DNA of 36,105 bases from Pseudomonadota bacterium (GCA_022360315.1 JAKSDA010000100.1:1-36105), one strand, 5' to 3'; numbered from the stretch's first letter, positions 15,407-24,149 are shown. Notes: generated by a model not told the origin, from the letters alone. A program made the numbers and translations.

Positions 15407-16170
15407 CCATGCATGGTGAGGCCGCCCGACACGCTGACCACCTGGCCGGTCATGTACGACGCCTCGTCACTGGCCAAAAACACCACGATGCCGGCCACGT
15501 CGTCGGGTTTGCCGATACGGCGAAGTGGCACGGCTCGGGCGAGCCCGGCGTGGATCTTTTTGCCGTACTCGCCCTCGTCGAGGAACGCGTGAAAGAGCGG
15601 AGTGTCGGTCGGGCCCGGGCACACGGCATTGACGGTGATCTGATGGCCAGCCATTTCGCGGGCAATGGCCTTGGTAAACGCGATCACTCCGCCCTTGCAC
15701 GCAGCGTAAACCGCCTCGCCACTGGACCCGACCCGCCCGGCATCCGAGGCAATGTTGACCACACGGCCGCGCCCGCGTTCGGCCATGCCGCCGAGTACGA
15801 CGCGGCTGGTGTTCAGCACGCCGCGCAGGTTGATCGCGATGAGCTGATCCCACAGTGCGGGCTCGCTGTCGAGAAAGCGCTGCAGGCGATCCCAGCCCGC
15901 GCAATTGACCAGCACATCGATGGGACCGGCCCGGCTTTCGAACTCGGCGACCCTTCGGTCCACTGCCTGATAGTCGGTGAGGTCGCAGGTTACCGGGTGG
16001 GCGCGGCCACCCGCCCGGGTGATGAGTTCGACCGTATCCGCGGCGCCCTTTTGGTTTTTGTCAAATACACCGACCACCGAGCCCTGCTCGGCAAATCGCG
16101 CGCTGATCGCGCGTCCGATCGCCCCACCGGCACCAGTGACGATGACGATCTTGCTCTCGAGTCCTTTCAT
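15403..16170 (-). CDS. badH: 2-hydroxycyclohexanecarboxyl-CoA dehydrogenase (BadH), SDR family
   Basis: The 255-residue protein is a classical short-chain dehydrogenase. It has VTGAGGAIG near residue 11 (NAD-binding TGxxxGxG), the VNCAGW block (NNAG position), Ser in the NIASDAGRVGSSGE segment, and YAACKGG (YxxxK catalytic pair). The segments RVGSSGEAVYAACKGG, VCPGPTDT and TGQVVSVSGGLTM match BadH, which oxidises 2-hydroxycyclohexanecarboxyl-CoA to the 2-keto substrate of BadI. ATG at 16170 is chosen because AAGGAACC lies just upstream and gives the usual BadH length; the frame open to 16257 is not needed. It overlaps badI by ATGA and the two form a leftward operon. Other bad or ali pathway genes are not in the window. 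Confidence 0.88.
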   Translation of the reverse strand: MKGLESKIVIVTGAGGAIGRAISARFAEQGSVVGVFDKNQKGAADTVELITRAGGRAHPVTCDLTDYQAVDRRVAEFESRAGPIDVLVNCAGWDRLQRFLDSEPALWDQLIAINLRGVLNTSRVVLGGMAERGRGRVVNIASDAGRVGSSGEAVYAACKGGVIAFTKAIAREMAGHQITVNAVCPGPTDTPLFHAFLDEGEYGKKIHAGLARAVPLRRIGKPDDVAGIVVFLASDEASYMTGQVVSVSGGLTMHG

Positions 16171-16308
16171 TTTGGTTCCTTTTTGGTGACGCACCGCACC
16201 GAGAGGTGCGGCGCGGTTCTGGCTGCTGCGTTCTTGTGTTCCCGGCCTGCTACGCATTTGGTAACGTCTGAAAACTTATCGGTGAGATTTTAACCATTGG
16301 AGCCAGCT

Positions 16309-17466
16309 GTGCCGGAATTTCGATCGCGTCGTCTACAGGGACTGGGACAGTCCGAGATTCGCCGCATGAGTCGCGAAAGCGACCGCGTCGGAGCCATCAA
16401 CTTGGGTCAAGGTATTTGCGATTTACCGACGCCACCCCTCGTCGCAAATGGAGCCAAGGAGGCGATCGATGCCCGAATGAGCACCTACAGCTACCCAGAG
16501 GGTACGCTCGAGTTGCGCCGGGCCATCGCCAAAAAACTCGCCCGCGATAACGGCATCGAGGCCGACCCGATGGGCGAGATCGTGGTCACTGCGGGATCGA
16601 GTGGTGCATTTGCCGCGGTATGTATGGGCCTGCTCAACCCCGGTGACGGCATTCTGCTCATGGAGCCGTATTACGGCTATCACCTCAGCTGCGCCCTGGT
16701 GTCCGGCCTGGAGCCACAGTACCTCACCCTCGAACCGCCCGATTTTGCCCTGACCGAGGAAGACCTGCGCGCGTCCATTCAGCCCAACACCCGCGCAGTC
16801 GTGGTGTGCACGCCGTCCAATCCGAGCGGCAAGATGTTTTCCCGCGACGAGATCGATATCATCGACCGGGTTGCCGCCGACAACGATCTTCTGGTCATTA
16901 CCGATGAAATCTACGAATACATTCGCTACGACGACAGACCGCATTTGTCGCCAGCGACAGTGGGCAATCTGAGCTCGCGCACGGTCTCGATCATGGGCAT
17001 GTCCAAGACCTACAGCATCACTGGCTGGCGACTGGGTTATGCGGTCGCTCCGCCTGACATGGCCGAATCGATGACCCTGGTCAACGACGTCTACTACGTG
17101 TGTGCGCCGACGCCGCTCCAGCACGCCGTGGCCAAAGGGCTCGAGGCGCCGCTGAGCTTCTACCAGGAGCAGGCCCGCGACTATCAGCGCAAACGCGACA
17201 TGCTCGCCGAGGCGCTCGACGCCGGTGGCCTCACCCCGATCATTCCCCAGGGGGCCTACTACATGCTCGCCGATGTATCGTCGCTGGGCTGCGCCACGGC
17301 CAGAGAGGCGGCCATGGCTCTGCTCGAACGAGCCAAGGTGGCCTCGATCGCCGGCAGTGCGTTCTACCGCGGCAAAACCGGTGAGAGTCTGCTTCGCTTC
17401 TGCTACGCCAAAGAGGACGATATTCTGGCCGAAGCGTGCCAGCGACTGCGCTCGTTGGGGAAATAA
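16309..17466 (+). CDS. Class I/II PLP aminotransferase (aspartate-aminotransferase-like)
   Basis: The 385-residue protein is a fold-type I aminotransferase. Family blocks in order are INLGQGICDLPTPP, YSYPEGTLELRRAI, EIVVTAGSSGAF, VVVCTPSNPSGKMFS (PLP-site Asn), ITDEIYEYIRYD (Asp binding the pyridine nitrogen, and Tyr), MSKTYSITGWRLGY (Schiff-base Lys and phosphate-binding Arg) and LLRFCYA (carboxylate-binding Arg). All key residues are present, so it should be active, transferring amino groups from an amino acid to a 2-oxo acid. The substrate cannot be set from sequence. GTG at 16309 is preferred over TTG at 16297 because GGAG lies six bases upstream. It is divergent from badH and stands alone on its strand. 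Confidence 0.92.
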   Translation: MPEFRSRRLQGLGQSEIRRMSRESDRVGAINLGQGICDLPTPPLVANGAKEAIDARMSTYSYPEGTLELRRAIAKKLARDNGIEADPMGEIVVTAGSSGAFAAVCMGLLNPGDGILLMEPYYGYHLSCALVSGLEPQYLTLEPPDFALTEEDLRASIQPNTRAVVVCTPSNPSGKMFSRDEIDIIDRVAADNDLLVITDEIYEYIRYDDRPHLSPATVGNLSSRTVSIMGMSKTYSITGWRLGYAVAPPDMAESMTLVNDVYYVCAPTPLQHAVAKGLEAPLSFYQEQARDYQRKRDMLAEALDAGGLTPIIPQGAYYMLADVSSLGCATAREAAMALLERAKVASIAGSAFYRGKTGESLLRFCYAKEDDILAEACQRLRSLGK

Positions 17467-17625
17467 CCAGCCGCTCCACCACACCATTTGCCGGCACCAT
17501 GGCAGCCACTCGCAAACGCCTTCGATCGGTCCACTGGAATGCCGCCCAGGCCGCGGATCGCCGGGTTAAAATTCGCTTCCGCAAGGCCAGGTGAGCGTCC
17601 GAGTCGGCAGGGCTGGAACAGGTGA

Positions 17626-18549
17626 TCACGCAGAATCGGATTCGGCGTTTACGCTGGCCCTGACCGGGCCAAATGCCCGCACCGCCCAGGCCACGATAGC
17701 GTCGACCAGCGCTCGCTGAGCGCGCAGAGTAGTGAAAGTGTGATTGGAGTCGGCGAAATAGTTGAGAGTCAGGCGCCCCCTGAAGTCGACATCGCGGAAG
17801 CTGTCGTGAAACTGATTGCGGTAATTATAGTACCGCTCGATTCCCGCCGAATAACACATATGTATTTCGACCCCGCGATCGACCAGGGTCCGAAACCCCG
17901 CGGCAACTTCATCGCGGGGGGGAAACTCGCGCACGTATTGCTCGGTTGGCATGGCATGGTCCTCGACGCTGCCATTGCCATCGCTGCCGCGTCCACGGCC
18001 GAGATAGTCGCGCGCTTTTCGTTCTGCACGGGCGGCCTGTCGCCGGGTAAAACTCTTCCACGACTGTAGCTTGCCCAGGCGAGCACCGTAATACCGCAAA
18101 TAATACTCCGGGGTTTTGTACGCGTAGCCGTCGATCAAGGTGATTCCGACAATGCGCTGGTCGCGAATGGCGGTCTGATATGAATTATCGGCGCCCGAAC
18201 ACAGCCCCATCAAAATGAATCGGTCGATCTTGCGCGTGTCTTGCAGGTGTTCGACAGCCTGGCGTATGTCGTCGAGCGCACCGTCGTCAAACGATAGAGC
18301 ATCGCGCCGCGGCTCGCTGTCGCCGATGCCGGACTGGTCGAAGCGCATGACCAAAAAACCCTGATCGGCGAGACGGCGCGCGATCTTCACCGATTTTCGG
18401 TGCGGGCCAATACGGTGCACGATGCCGGCGTTGAGAATGATAATCCCAGGCTGCGACACATCGAGACCGCCTCGTGGCTCGGTGACGATGCCAAAAAGCG
18501 ATTTGTGATCTCCGAAAAGAAATGGTTTTTCTTTCATGCTTTTGCTCAT
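17626..18549 (-). CDS. Alpha/beta hydrolase, 'hydrolase 1' of a two-hydrolase pair
   Basis: The 307-residue protein has the alpha/beta hydrolase pattern. HRIGPHRKSVKIARRLADQG precedes the strand FLVMRFDQSGIGDSEPRR, the nucleophile elbow is GLCSG (Ser118), and NHTF near residue 270 supplies a likely catalytic His. GLCxGA elbows occur in the paired hydrolases found next to exosortase/polysaccharide and some lipid gene clusters, and the neighbouring gene resembles the other member of such pairs. A charged Arg/Gly-rich insertion (about 165-195, including RGRGSDGNGS) is unusual. It starts 15 bp after the partner's stop, so the two are cotranscribed with the class V aminotransferase. The substrate is unknown; an acyl or thioester substrate is the common guess for this group. 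Confidence 0.82.
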   Translation of the reverse strand: MSKSMKEKPFLFGDHKSLFGIVTEPRGGLDVSQPGIIILNAGIVHRIGPHRKSVKIARRLADQGFLVMRFDQSGIGDSEPRRDALSFDDGALDDIRQAVEHLQDTRKIDRFILMGLCSGADNSYQTAIRDQRIVGITLIDGYAYKTPEYYLRYYGARLGKLQSWKSFTRRQAARAERKARDYLGRGRGSDGNGSVEDHAMPTEQYVREFPPRDEVAAGFRTLVDRGVEIHMCYSAGIERYYNYRNQFHDSFRDVDFRGRLTLNYFADSNHTFTTLRAQRALVDAIVAWAVRAFGPVRASVNAESDSA

Positions 18550-18564
18550 ATACTCGCGCTCGCC

Positions 18565-19371
18565 TCAGGCCAGGCTGTCGATGATCGCCTGTAGCAGTTC
18601 CTTTGGCACCAGCGAGGCACTCACCGCCAGATCGGAAAATGCTTCCTCCGAATTCCAATCCGCCCCGCCCGCGATGTCGTGGACAAGGGCCTCGCTCGAC
18701 CATGTACCCATGTGCTCGATAAAACGCTGATGGGCCGCTGTTCGCTGCGAGAGGATTAGCGCCACTTTTTTGGCTCTACACTTCGCGATCGCAGTCAGGT
18801 CGACCATTTCGATCTCACCCCGCAGGGCAGGAGTAAGCGGGAAGCCTATGACCTCCTCGCCATGACCGAACGCCCCGGGATTGGTCTCGCGGTGGCGACC
18901 GGCAAACTCGGCGCGCACGAAGTCCACATGCATGTCACGCAACTCGCGCAGGTACAATTTGCCGTCGATCACCGGATCCCACAGGACCAGGCGGTCGAGG
19001 TCCGAGCGTCTCTGTGCTGCTTTGATAGCCAGAGTCGCGCCGTAGCGGAGACCCACCCAGGACACCTTGGCTGCACCGGAAATGTCCTTTAGCTCATCGG
19101 TGGCCGTGGCGATATCTTCCAGCCACTGGCCGGTTGCCCCGTCGCCGCTGTCTCCAGCAGAATCACCCGTGCCGTAGTAATCAAAGCGAAGGACGTGAAA
19201 TCGCTCTCTGGCCATCATGGTCGCCAGCTGCCGATATGCCCGGTGAGAACGGATGGCCTCTTCACCCAGCGGGTTGCAAAGGACCACCCCCCGATTGCGG
19301 CCGGGACCTTGCGGCTGATGATAGATGCCGAACAGAGCTTTTTGCGAGCTGCCAAAGTAGAGCGGATTCAT
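18565..19371 (-). CDS. Alpha/beta hydrolase-like 'hydrolase 2', nucleophile Ser replaced by Arg
   Basis: The 268-residue product opens with MNPLYFGSSQKALFGIYHQP, then FHVLRFDYYGTGDSAGD (the strand and turn before helix A of the fold). The nucleophile elbow reads GLRYGATLA, putting Arg109 in the Ser position. Near the C-terminus the expected His region reads GGADWNSEEAFSD, with no His. It is therefore unlikely to be an active Ser hydrolase and may act as a non-catalytic partner of the protein encoded 15 bp downstream. From memory, the second member of such hydrolase pairs often carries GLRxGA, so the loss may be a family trait. It lies between the class V aminotransferase (63-bp gap) and hydrolase 1 in one leftward operon. 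Confidence 0.78.
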   Translation of the reverse strand: MNPLYFGSSQKALFGIYHQPQGPGRNRGVVLCNPLGEEAIRSHRAYRQLATMMARERFHVLRFDYYGTGDSAGDSGDGATGQWLEDIATATDELKDISGAAKVSWVGLRYGATLAIKAAQRRSDLDRLVLWDPVIDGKLYLRELRDMHVDFVRAEFAGRHRETNPGAFGHGEEVIGFPLTPALRGEIEMVDLTAIAKCRAKKVALILSQRTAAHQRFIEHMGTWSSEALVHDIAGGADWNSEEAFSDLAVSASLVPKELLQAIIDSLA

Positions 19372-19434
19372 GGCCTGGCATCGAGTCTACCCGAGGAGCA
19401 CAGAGACGTAAAACACCGGCCGTGCTCCGCGGAC

Positions 19435-20634
19435 TCACGCCGCCGGCCGGCTCTGGCGTGAATCGGTCGGCTCGGACTGTCCCGGCGCCAATTCTTTGGC
19501 CTTGCTCCGCACCGACGAGATGACCTGGCCCAGCGCCGACAGGAAACGCTCGATCTCCTGCACATCGATGTCCCCCATATTGGCGATCTGTACAAACGTC
19601 TCGGCCAATACATCGCCGCATTCGCCAACAATGTAACCGCGGGCCTTTAAACCGTCGTACAGCTCGCCGAATGTCAGTCCAGTCGGGATACAGCAGACAA
19701 CCACCGAGTGCGATTCGCTGCCGGTACGAGTGAATGGCGCCATGCCCAGTTCGGCAAGCCCGTCGCGCAGCCGCCGGTTGCGCTGGCCATAGTCGGCGAT
19801 ACGCCGCGCGTGGCCGCCTGCCATGAGTTCGCCGCATGCCGCGTGGAGAGCCAGGTACGCCGGGCCAGACGGAGTGAACGGCAACCGCGCCAGCCGTGCC
19901 ATTTCGCGCCGCAATCGTTTGAGATCCAGGTAATGCGAACGCGCTTTTAAGGTCTCGATTTTCGGCCATAGGCGCGGCGCCACACAGAGGATGGCCACGC
20001 CGCTCGAGGCGTGCAGGCACATGTCGGCGCCACTGGCGCAGATGTCGATATTGTCGCGCTGGACATCGAGGTCCTCGGCGCCCACCGACGACGCCGCGTC
20101 GACGACAAATACGGCGCCAAAACGGCGACAGATGACACCGATCTCGGTGATCGGATTGAGTAGTCCAACCGAGGTTTCGTGATGAACCACGGCGACCACC
20201 TCGATGTCGGGATGCTGCTCAAACGCCCGCTCGACATCCCGTGGCTCGACCCGATCGCCCCAGGCATAGCGAACATGGACGATGTCCAGCGCGTGGGCCC
20301 GGGCAATCTGGTCCAGGCGTTCACCCGAGGCACCGTTGTCCACGATGAGAATCTTGCCGTCGCGCGGCACTGTCGAAACAATGGCAGATTCGACAGCCGC
20401 GCCACCGTCTCCGTCGAAAAGTACGACCGAGTGCTGCGCCGTGGCGCGAAAAATACGCTGCAGCCTGTCGGTGAGCGATGGCAAGAGCCCGGCAAAACTC
20501 GCATCGTCGCGGCACAGGTCGCGATCGGCCAGCGCGCTCGAGGCCCGGGACCAGGGATCGACTCGCCCTGGCCTGAGCAGTGTATAGCGGGGATGCTCTT
20601 CAGCATCGAGCGACGCAACGGCTCGCTTGATCAT
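19435..20634 (-). CDS. Class V aminotransferase-like protein lacking the PLP lysine
   Basis: The 399-residue protein follows the fold-type I class V aminotransferase pattern, closest to 2-aminoethylphosphonate-pyruvate transaminase (PhnW) and alanine-glyoxylate types. VVAVVHHETSVGLLNPI matches the family's 'HcETttGmlNPi', and FVVDAASSVGAEDLDVQ matches the Asp-bearing strand and following loop. The Schiff-base lysine is expected in a SANKC-type motif, but the aligned segment reads SGADMCLHASSGVA, so Met205 replaces Lys. There is no nearby Lys in that loop. It cannot form the normal internal aldimine and is probably non-catalytic or uses another chemistry. ATG at 20634 has AGGAG eight bases upstream. 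It is the first gene of a leftward operon and is divergent from ino1. Confidence 0.82.
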   Translation of the reverse strand: MIKRAVASLDAEEHPRYTLLRPGRVDPWSRASSALADRDLCRDDASFAGLLPSLTDRLQRIFRATAQHSVVLFDGDGGAAVESAIVSTVPRDGKILIVDNGASGERLDQIARAHALDIVHVRYAWGDRVEPRDVERAFEQHPDIEVVAVVHHETSVGLLNPITEIGVICRRFGAVFVVDAASSVGAEDLDVQRDNIDICASGADMCLHASSGVAILCVAPRLWPKIETLKARSHYLDLKRLRREMARLARLPFTPSGPAYLALHAACGELMAGGHARRIADYGQRNRRLRDGLAELGMAPFTRTGSESHSVVVCCIPTGLTFGELYDGLKARGYIVGECGDVLAETFVQIANMGDIDVQEIERFLSALGQVISSVRSKAKELAPGQSEPTDSRQSRPAA

Positions 20635-20731
20635 GGCGATGACTCCTGGAAGCTGACTGGGAAAGCAAGGGATATGCCATTGGCATGGTGCTGTGTTTAG
20701 TGAATTTCGGAGAGAGCCTGGTGTCAGATCC

Positions 20732-20747
20732 TTGACATTTCTGTCAA
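20732..20747. promoter_or_regulatory. TTGACA-N4-TGTCAA palindrome
   Basis: TTGACA (20732-20737), TTTC, TGTCAA (20742-20747) is a perfect 6-4-6 palindrome. A TGTCA about 10 bases further left (20723-20727) adds another half site. It could be an operator, and TTGACA itself also resembles a -35 box, though no matching -10 box at 17 bp was found. Confidence 0.45.
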
Positions 20748-20838
20748 ATCACTATCGGCGATCGATGGTCGGAGCGTGATCGGGATTGCATGATCGAACT
20801 TGCGTGACCCGAAAAGGGCACGCTCGCGTCGTCACCAG

Positions 20839-20863
20839 CCAACCAATACGACTGATTGGTTGG
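20839..20863. promoter_or_regulatory. CCAACCAAT-N7-ATTGGTTGG palindrome, candidate operator
   Basis: A perfect 9-bp inverted repeat with a 7-nt centre lies about 160 bp before the ino1 start. Palindromes of this length and base composition are common TetR-family operators, but no TetR gene is adjacent. It could equally form a hairpin in the ino1 leader. Confidence 0.5.
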
Positions 20864-21019
20864 TCCAAAAGCTATTCAATTTGATGGATCCCTCGTCCGG
20901 CCCGTCACTGCGCCGATGTGCAACGCATTGGCAAGGTGCAGCAGATAACGGCTCTCAGCTTGATCGAGCGGGCGATCTGCGGCAGTGTTCCGGCGAATCC
21001 ACACAGGAGGTATTTACCA

Positions 21020-22339
21020 ATGGGTCTCAAAAAAGGTGTCGATGTCAAGCCAGCTTCGGGCAAGCTCGGCGTTCTTCTGCCTGGAATGGGTGCAGTCGCC
21101 ACGACGTTCATTGCCGGTGTCCAGGCGATCAAACGCGGGTTGGCAGCGCCCATTGGCTCGCTCACTCAAATGGGCACGATTCGGCTGGGCAAGCGCACTG
21201 AGAACCGCGTCCCGGCAATTCGCGATTATGTATCCCTGGCCGGACTCGATGATTTGGTGTTTGGCGGATGGGACATATTTCCCGACAACGCCTATCAAGC
21301 TGCTGTCCGGGCTGGCGTAATCGACCGGGGCGTACTCGATCAGCTCGACAGCGAACTCGCCGCGATCACGCCCATGAAGGGGGTTTTCGAGCAGGCTTAC
21401 GTCAAGAAATTGACCGGCACGCACGTCAAAAAAGGCACGTCCAAAATGGACCTCGCCCAGCAGCTCATGGCCGATATCGACCGCTTCAAGGGCGAAAACG
21501 GCTGTGATCGCCTGGTCGCAATATGGTGCGGTTCTACTGAAGTATATCGCGAGCCGACCGAGGTGCACTCTACCCTGGCCAAATTCGAGGAAGGGCTGAC
21601 CCGAAGTGCCGACGCCATTGCTCCGTCGCAGATCTACGCCTATGCGTGCATCAAGCAGGGGATCCCGTATTCCAACGGTGCCCCCAACCTCAGTGTTGAA
21701 ATCCCTGCCCTGCAAGAGCTGGCCAGAGAAACCGGCACGCCGATCGGCGGCAAGGATTTCAAAACCGGCCAGACGCTGATGAAGACGATCCTGGCACCCG
21801 GCCTCAAAGCGCGTCTGCTCGGCCTGGAAGGCTGGTACTCGACCAATATCCTGGGCAACCGCGATGGTGAGGTTCTCGACGACCCCGACTCGTTCAAGAC
21901 CAAGGAGGTGTCCAAGCTAGGCGTGCTGGATCACATCCTTCAGCCCGACAAATATCCCGAATTGTATCGTGATTTCTACCACGTCGTGCGCATCAACTAC
22001 TACCCGCCGCGCGGCGACAACAAAGAGGGCTGGGACAATATCGATATTCGCGGCTGGCTCGGCTATCCGATGCAGATCAAGGTCAATTTCTTGTGCCGCG
22101 ATTCCATCCTGGCGGCGCCGATCGTACTCGACCTTGCCCTGTTCATGGACTTCGCGCAGCGCGCCGGTATGTACGGCATTCAGGAGTGGCTGTCGTTTTA
22201 TTGGAAGAGCCCGATGACCCCGTCGGGGCTGTATCCGGAGCACGATCTCTTCATCCAGCTCATGAAGCTGAAAAACACCCTGCGCTACACCAAGGGAGAC
22301 GAACTCATCACCCACCTCGGAGCCGAATACTACGATTGA
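21020..22339 (+). CDS. ino1: Myo-inositol-3-phosphate synthase
   Basis: The 439-residue protein converts glucose 6-phosphate to inositol 3-phosphate with bound NAD+. This is the committed step toward inositol lipids and inositol osmolytes. It has the N-terminal Rossmann block (GVLLPGMGAVATTF, residues 17-30), VAIWCGSTEVY, SVEIPALQELA, the active-site lysine region GGKDFKTGQTLMKT, EGWYSTNILGN and SILAAPIVLDLALFMDF. Length and blocks fit the long bacterial form found in Bacteroidota and deltaproteobacterial lineages. ATG at 21020 is chosen for the AGGAGG nine bases upstream; the frame open back to 20918 has no such site. It is monocistronic and divergent from the aminotransferase-V/hydrolase operon. 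Confidence 0.95.
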   Translation: MGLKKGVDVKPASGKLGVLLPGMGAVATTFIAGVQAIKRGLAAPIGSLTQMGTIRLGKRTENRVPAIRDYVSLAGLDDLVFGGWDIFPDNAYQAAVRAGVIDRGVLDQLDSELAAITPMKGVFEQAYVKKLTGTHVKKGTSKMDLAQQLMADIDRFKGENGCDRLVAIWCGSTEVYREPTEVHSTLAKFEEGLTRSADAIAPSQIYAYACIKQGIPYSNGAPNLSVEIPALQELARETGTPIGGKDFKTGQTLMKTILAPGLKARLLGLEGWYSTNILGNRDGEVLDDPDSFKTKEVSKLGVLDHILQPDKYPELYRDFYHVVRINYYPPRGDNKEGWDNIDIRGWLGYPMQIKVNFLCRDSILAAPIVLDLALFMDFAQRAGMYGIQEWLSFYWKSPMTPSGLYPEHDLFIQLMKLKNTLRYTKGDELITHLGAEYYD

Positions 22340-22417
22340 GCGGGCCATGACTCGGTATTCCGGGCCTGCCCAGGGGCGAGCCGGCGCGCCTGTGGCAGGG
22401 CGTCGAGGGACAGCTCA

Positions 22418-22825
22418 TCACTGGCTCGCCGCGTCCGGTCCCTCGGGCCCGAGATCGGCCGCCGGATCTGGCGCCGGTGCCATGATCTGCACGGCGACCC
22501 CTGACGCCTGTGCCGAGCGCCAGCCGAGCAGCTTGCGCAGGGCCCATATGCCTTGATCGGGCGTGATCTGAAACTGCAGGTTGGCCACCTTGTCGGCGCC
22601 CATGGTCTTGGCCGCGACCACCAGCATGCGATTGACCACGCGGTCCAGGCTGACCCCTCCAGGGACGGGAATGAAGAGGACGTAGGCACTGGTGACGTTG
22701 GCCTGAATGCCGGCGATCGGCCTCATCCCCGGGCCCATATTCACGGCATCGGGTTGCAGGCGCACCGTGGTTACAGTCGAACACGCCAGCGCACCTAATA
22801 AGACCACTAAAACCACGGCCACCAT
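22418..22825 (-). CDS. Small lipoprotein of unknown function
   Basis: ATG at 22825 opens a 135-residue product with a lipoprotein signal (MVAVVLVVLLGALAC, Cys15). A longer frame to 22921 lacks a signal at its start. The mature part contains VRLQPDAVNMGPGMRPIAGI and VVNRMLVVAAKTMGADKVANLQ, a 'helix then GAD.v.nl' layout resembling small envelope lipoproteins of the TRL-like kind. That resemblance is weak. The end is Pro/Ala-rich. It converges with ino1 (78-bp gap). Confidence 0.6.
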   Translation of the reverse strand: MVAVVLVVLLGALACSTVTTVRLQPDAVNMGPGMRPIAGIQANVTSAYVLFIPVPGGVSLDRVVNRMLVVAAKTMGADKVANLQFQITPDQGIWALRKLLGWRSAQASGVAVQIMAPAPDPAADLGPEGPDAASQ

Positions 22826-22970
22826 GCTGCCTTGCAGGAAGATACCCACCGCTCGAAAAGAAGCCGAGCGGGGTGAGATAGAGGACCCTGCGTCAGTTTG
22901 GATCAGTCGCGGAGCTTGCACGGTACCACGTTACCACGGTCGGGTAGCAGAGCGCGAATCGGAGGCCAGG

Positions 22971-23945
22971 CTAGGCTCGCTCGAGTCGTTCTTCCAACAT
23001 GCGCGACAGTTTCTGGATCTCGGCCGGGCCGATGCTCGGCACAAACAGATAGGGGAGTTCGATTTGCGAAGCGGCGATGGATTTGCTCAGCTCTTGGAGG
23101 TAGGCCTCGTTGAGGCGGCGACGGCTGCGCTGCAAATCGGCATGGGCAGCCAGGGCCGCGATCGAATCGCTCGAATGCGCAGCCGAATCGCTCACCCGCG
23201 GGCCATGGTCGCTGGCCAGCATTGCGTCGAGCACCGAACTCTGCGGCGAGCGGGCCGGAAATCGGTCGGGATACACCTGGTTGACGATCAAGCGCGCTAC
23301 CGAGAGACCGACGTCTTTGCCGAGCTGAGTGGCCAGTTCACGCGATTCGTTCGCCGGCATCTCTTCGGCCAGGGTCACGAGTACGAGGGCACATCGCGCG
23401 GGATCGACCAGAAGCTGCTGCACACTGCGCGCATCGCGGGTGAGCGGTCCTTCGGGGACCGTCTTCAGGATGACCCCGGGAAGGCGCAACATGGACAGGG
23501 TATGCCCACTGGCCGGCATATCGAAGATGACCGTGTCCCAAACTGGTTTTTTATTGTTCTCTTCGGTCGTGTGATACCAGACCTTGCCGAGGATCGAGTA
23601 ATCGTCGAGCCCGGGTATGGCACGTAGAAAATACTTGGTCACCCGGTTCTCGAATACGAGCTTGTAGATGCGCTTGAAGCGCAATACCATGAGTCCGTAC
23701 TCTTCGAGCGCCGCGCCCGGATTGGTATTGACCGCATAGATGTTCTCGCCCAGCCGTACGATATCGGTGCCGACCGGAGCGACGCCGAAGAAATTGCCCA
23801 TGCGATCTTTGGCGTTGGCCTGATAGAGCAGAGTGCGCTTTCCCCGCCGTGCTGTCGCTGCAGCAAGCGAGGCCGCCACCGTACTGCGGCCCACGCCACC
23901 CTTGCCGGTGATCAGAATGAACCGTTTATCGAGAATGGAAACCAT
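22971..23945 (-). CDS. ArsA/GET3-like ATPase
   Basis: The 324-residue protein is a SIMIBI-class ATPase related to ArsA/Get3. The deviant Walker A motif is GKGGVGRST at residues 14-22, with the signature Lys15 present but the P-loop Lys replaced by Arg20. [20 protein letters not shown] matches the 'D.aPTGhtLrlL' block of ArsA-like proteins, and [11 protein letters not shown] matches the 'vvNk..p' region. No Cys-pair metal site typical of true arsenite pumps is visible, and no arsB is nearby. A membrane-protein targeting or uncharacterised mycobacterial/myxobacterial ArsA-like role is more likely than arsenic efflux. ATG at 23945 (before [13 protein letters not shown]) is chosen because the family starts directly at the P-loop strand; the frame extends to 24026. 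Confidence 0.88.
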   Translation of the reverse strand: MVSILDKRFILITGKGGVGRSTVAASLAAATARRGKRTLLYQANAKDRMGNFFGVAPVGTDIVRLGENIYAVNTNPGAALEEYGLMVLRFKRIYKLVFENRVTKYFLRAIPGLDDYSILGKVWYHTTEENNKKPVWDTVIFDMPASGHTLSMLRLPGVILKTVPEGPLTRDARSVQQLLVDPARCALVLVTLAEEMPANESRELATQLGKDVGLSVARLIVNQVYPDRFPARSPQSSVLDAMLASDHGPRVSDSAAHSSDSIAALAAHADLQRSRRRLNEAYLQELSKSIAASQIELPYLFVPSIGPAEIQKLSRMLEERLERA

Positions 23946-24149
23946 GGTGCGCTCGCCCAGCCACGGACGCGGTGGTCCGTGCGCGCGAATATACTCGAAG
24001 CCTGGCCTGATGTACGGATACCCCACACTGCGAGTCGGCCCTCGGCCAGCTGTTTCGATCGGCAGGTGGATCGCCGACCGAGCCGCCCTCGAATTTAATC
24101 GTCCCTTGTGACGCGCTGCAGAAACAAGGCAACGTCGCGCCGTGCGAAC

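Larger units (their letters stand above)
20635..21019. other. Divergent control region between the aminotransferase-V operon and ino1
   Basis: No gene is seen in these 385 bp. Two palindromes (20732-20747 and 20839-20863) suggest binding by one or more dimeric regulators. The ino1 ribosome site AGGAGG is at 21005-21010. Confidence 0.6.

Noticed and set aside
17499..17594. 31-residue basic open frame between the aminotransferase and hydrolase 1 genes
   Set aside because: No ribosome site precedes the ATG and no conservation can be judged; the basic composition alone is not evidence of a gene.
22340..22417. Possible terminator between ino1 and the lipoprotein gene (CCTGCC/GGCAGG)
   Set aside because: Only a 6-bp stem with a long loop and no T-run, not distinguishable from background in GC-rich DNA.
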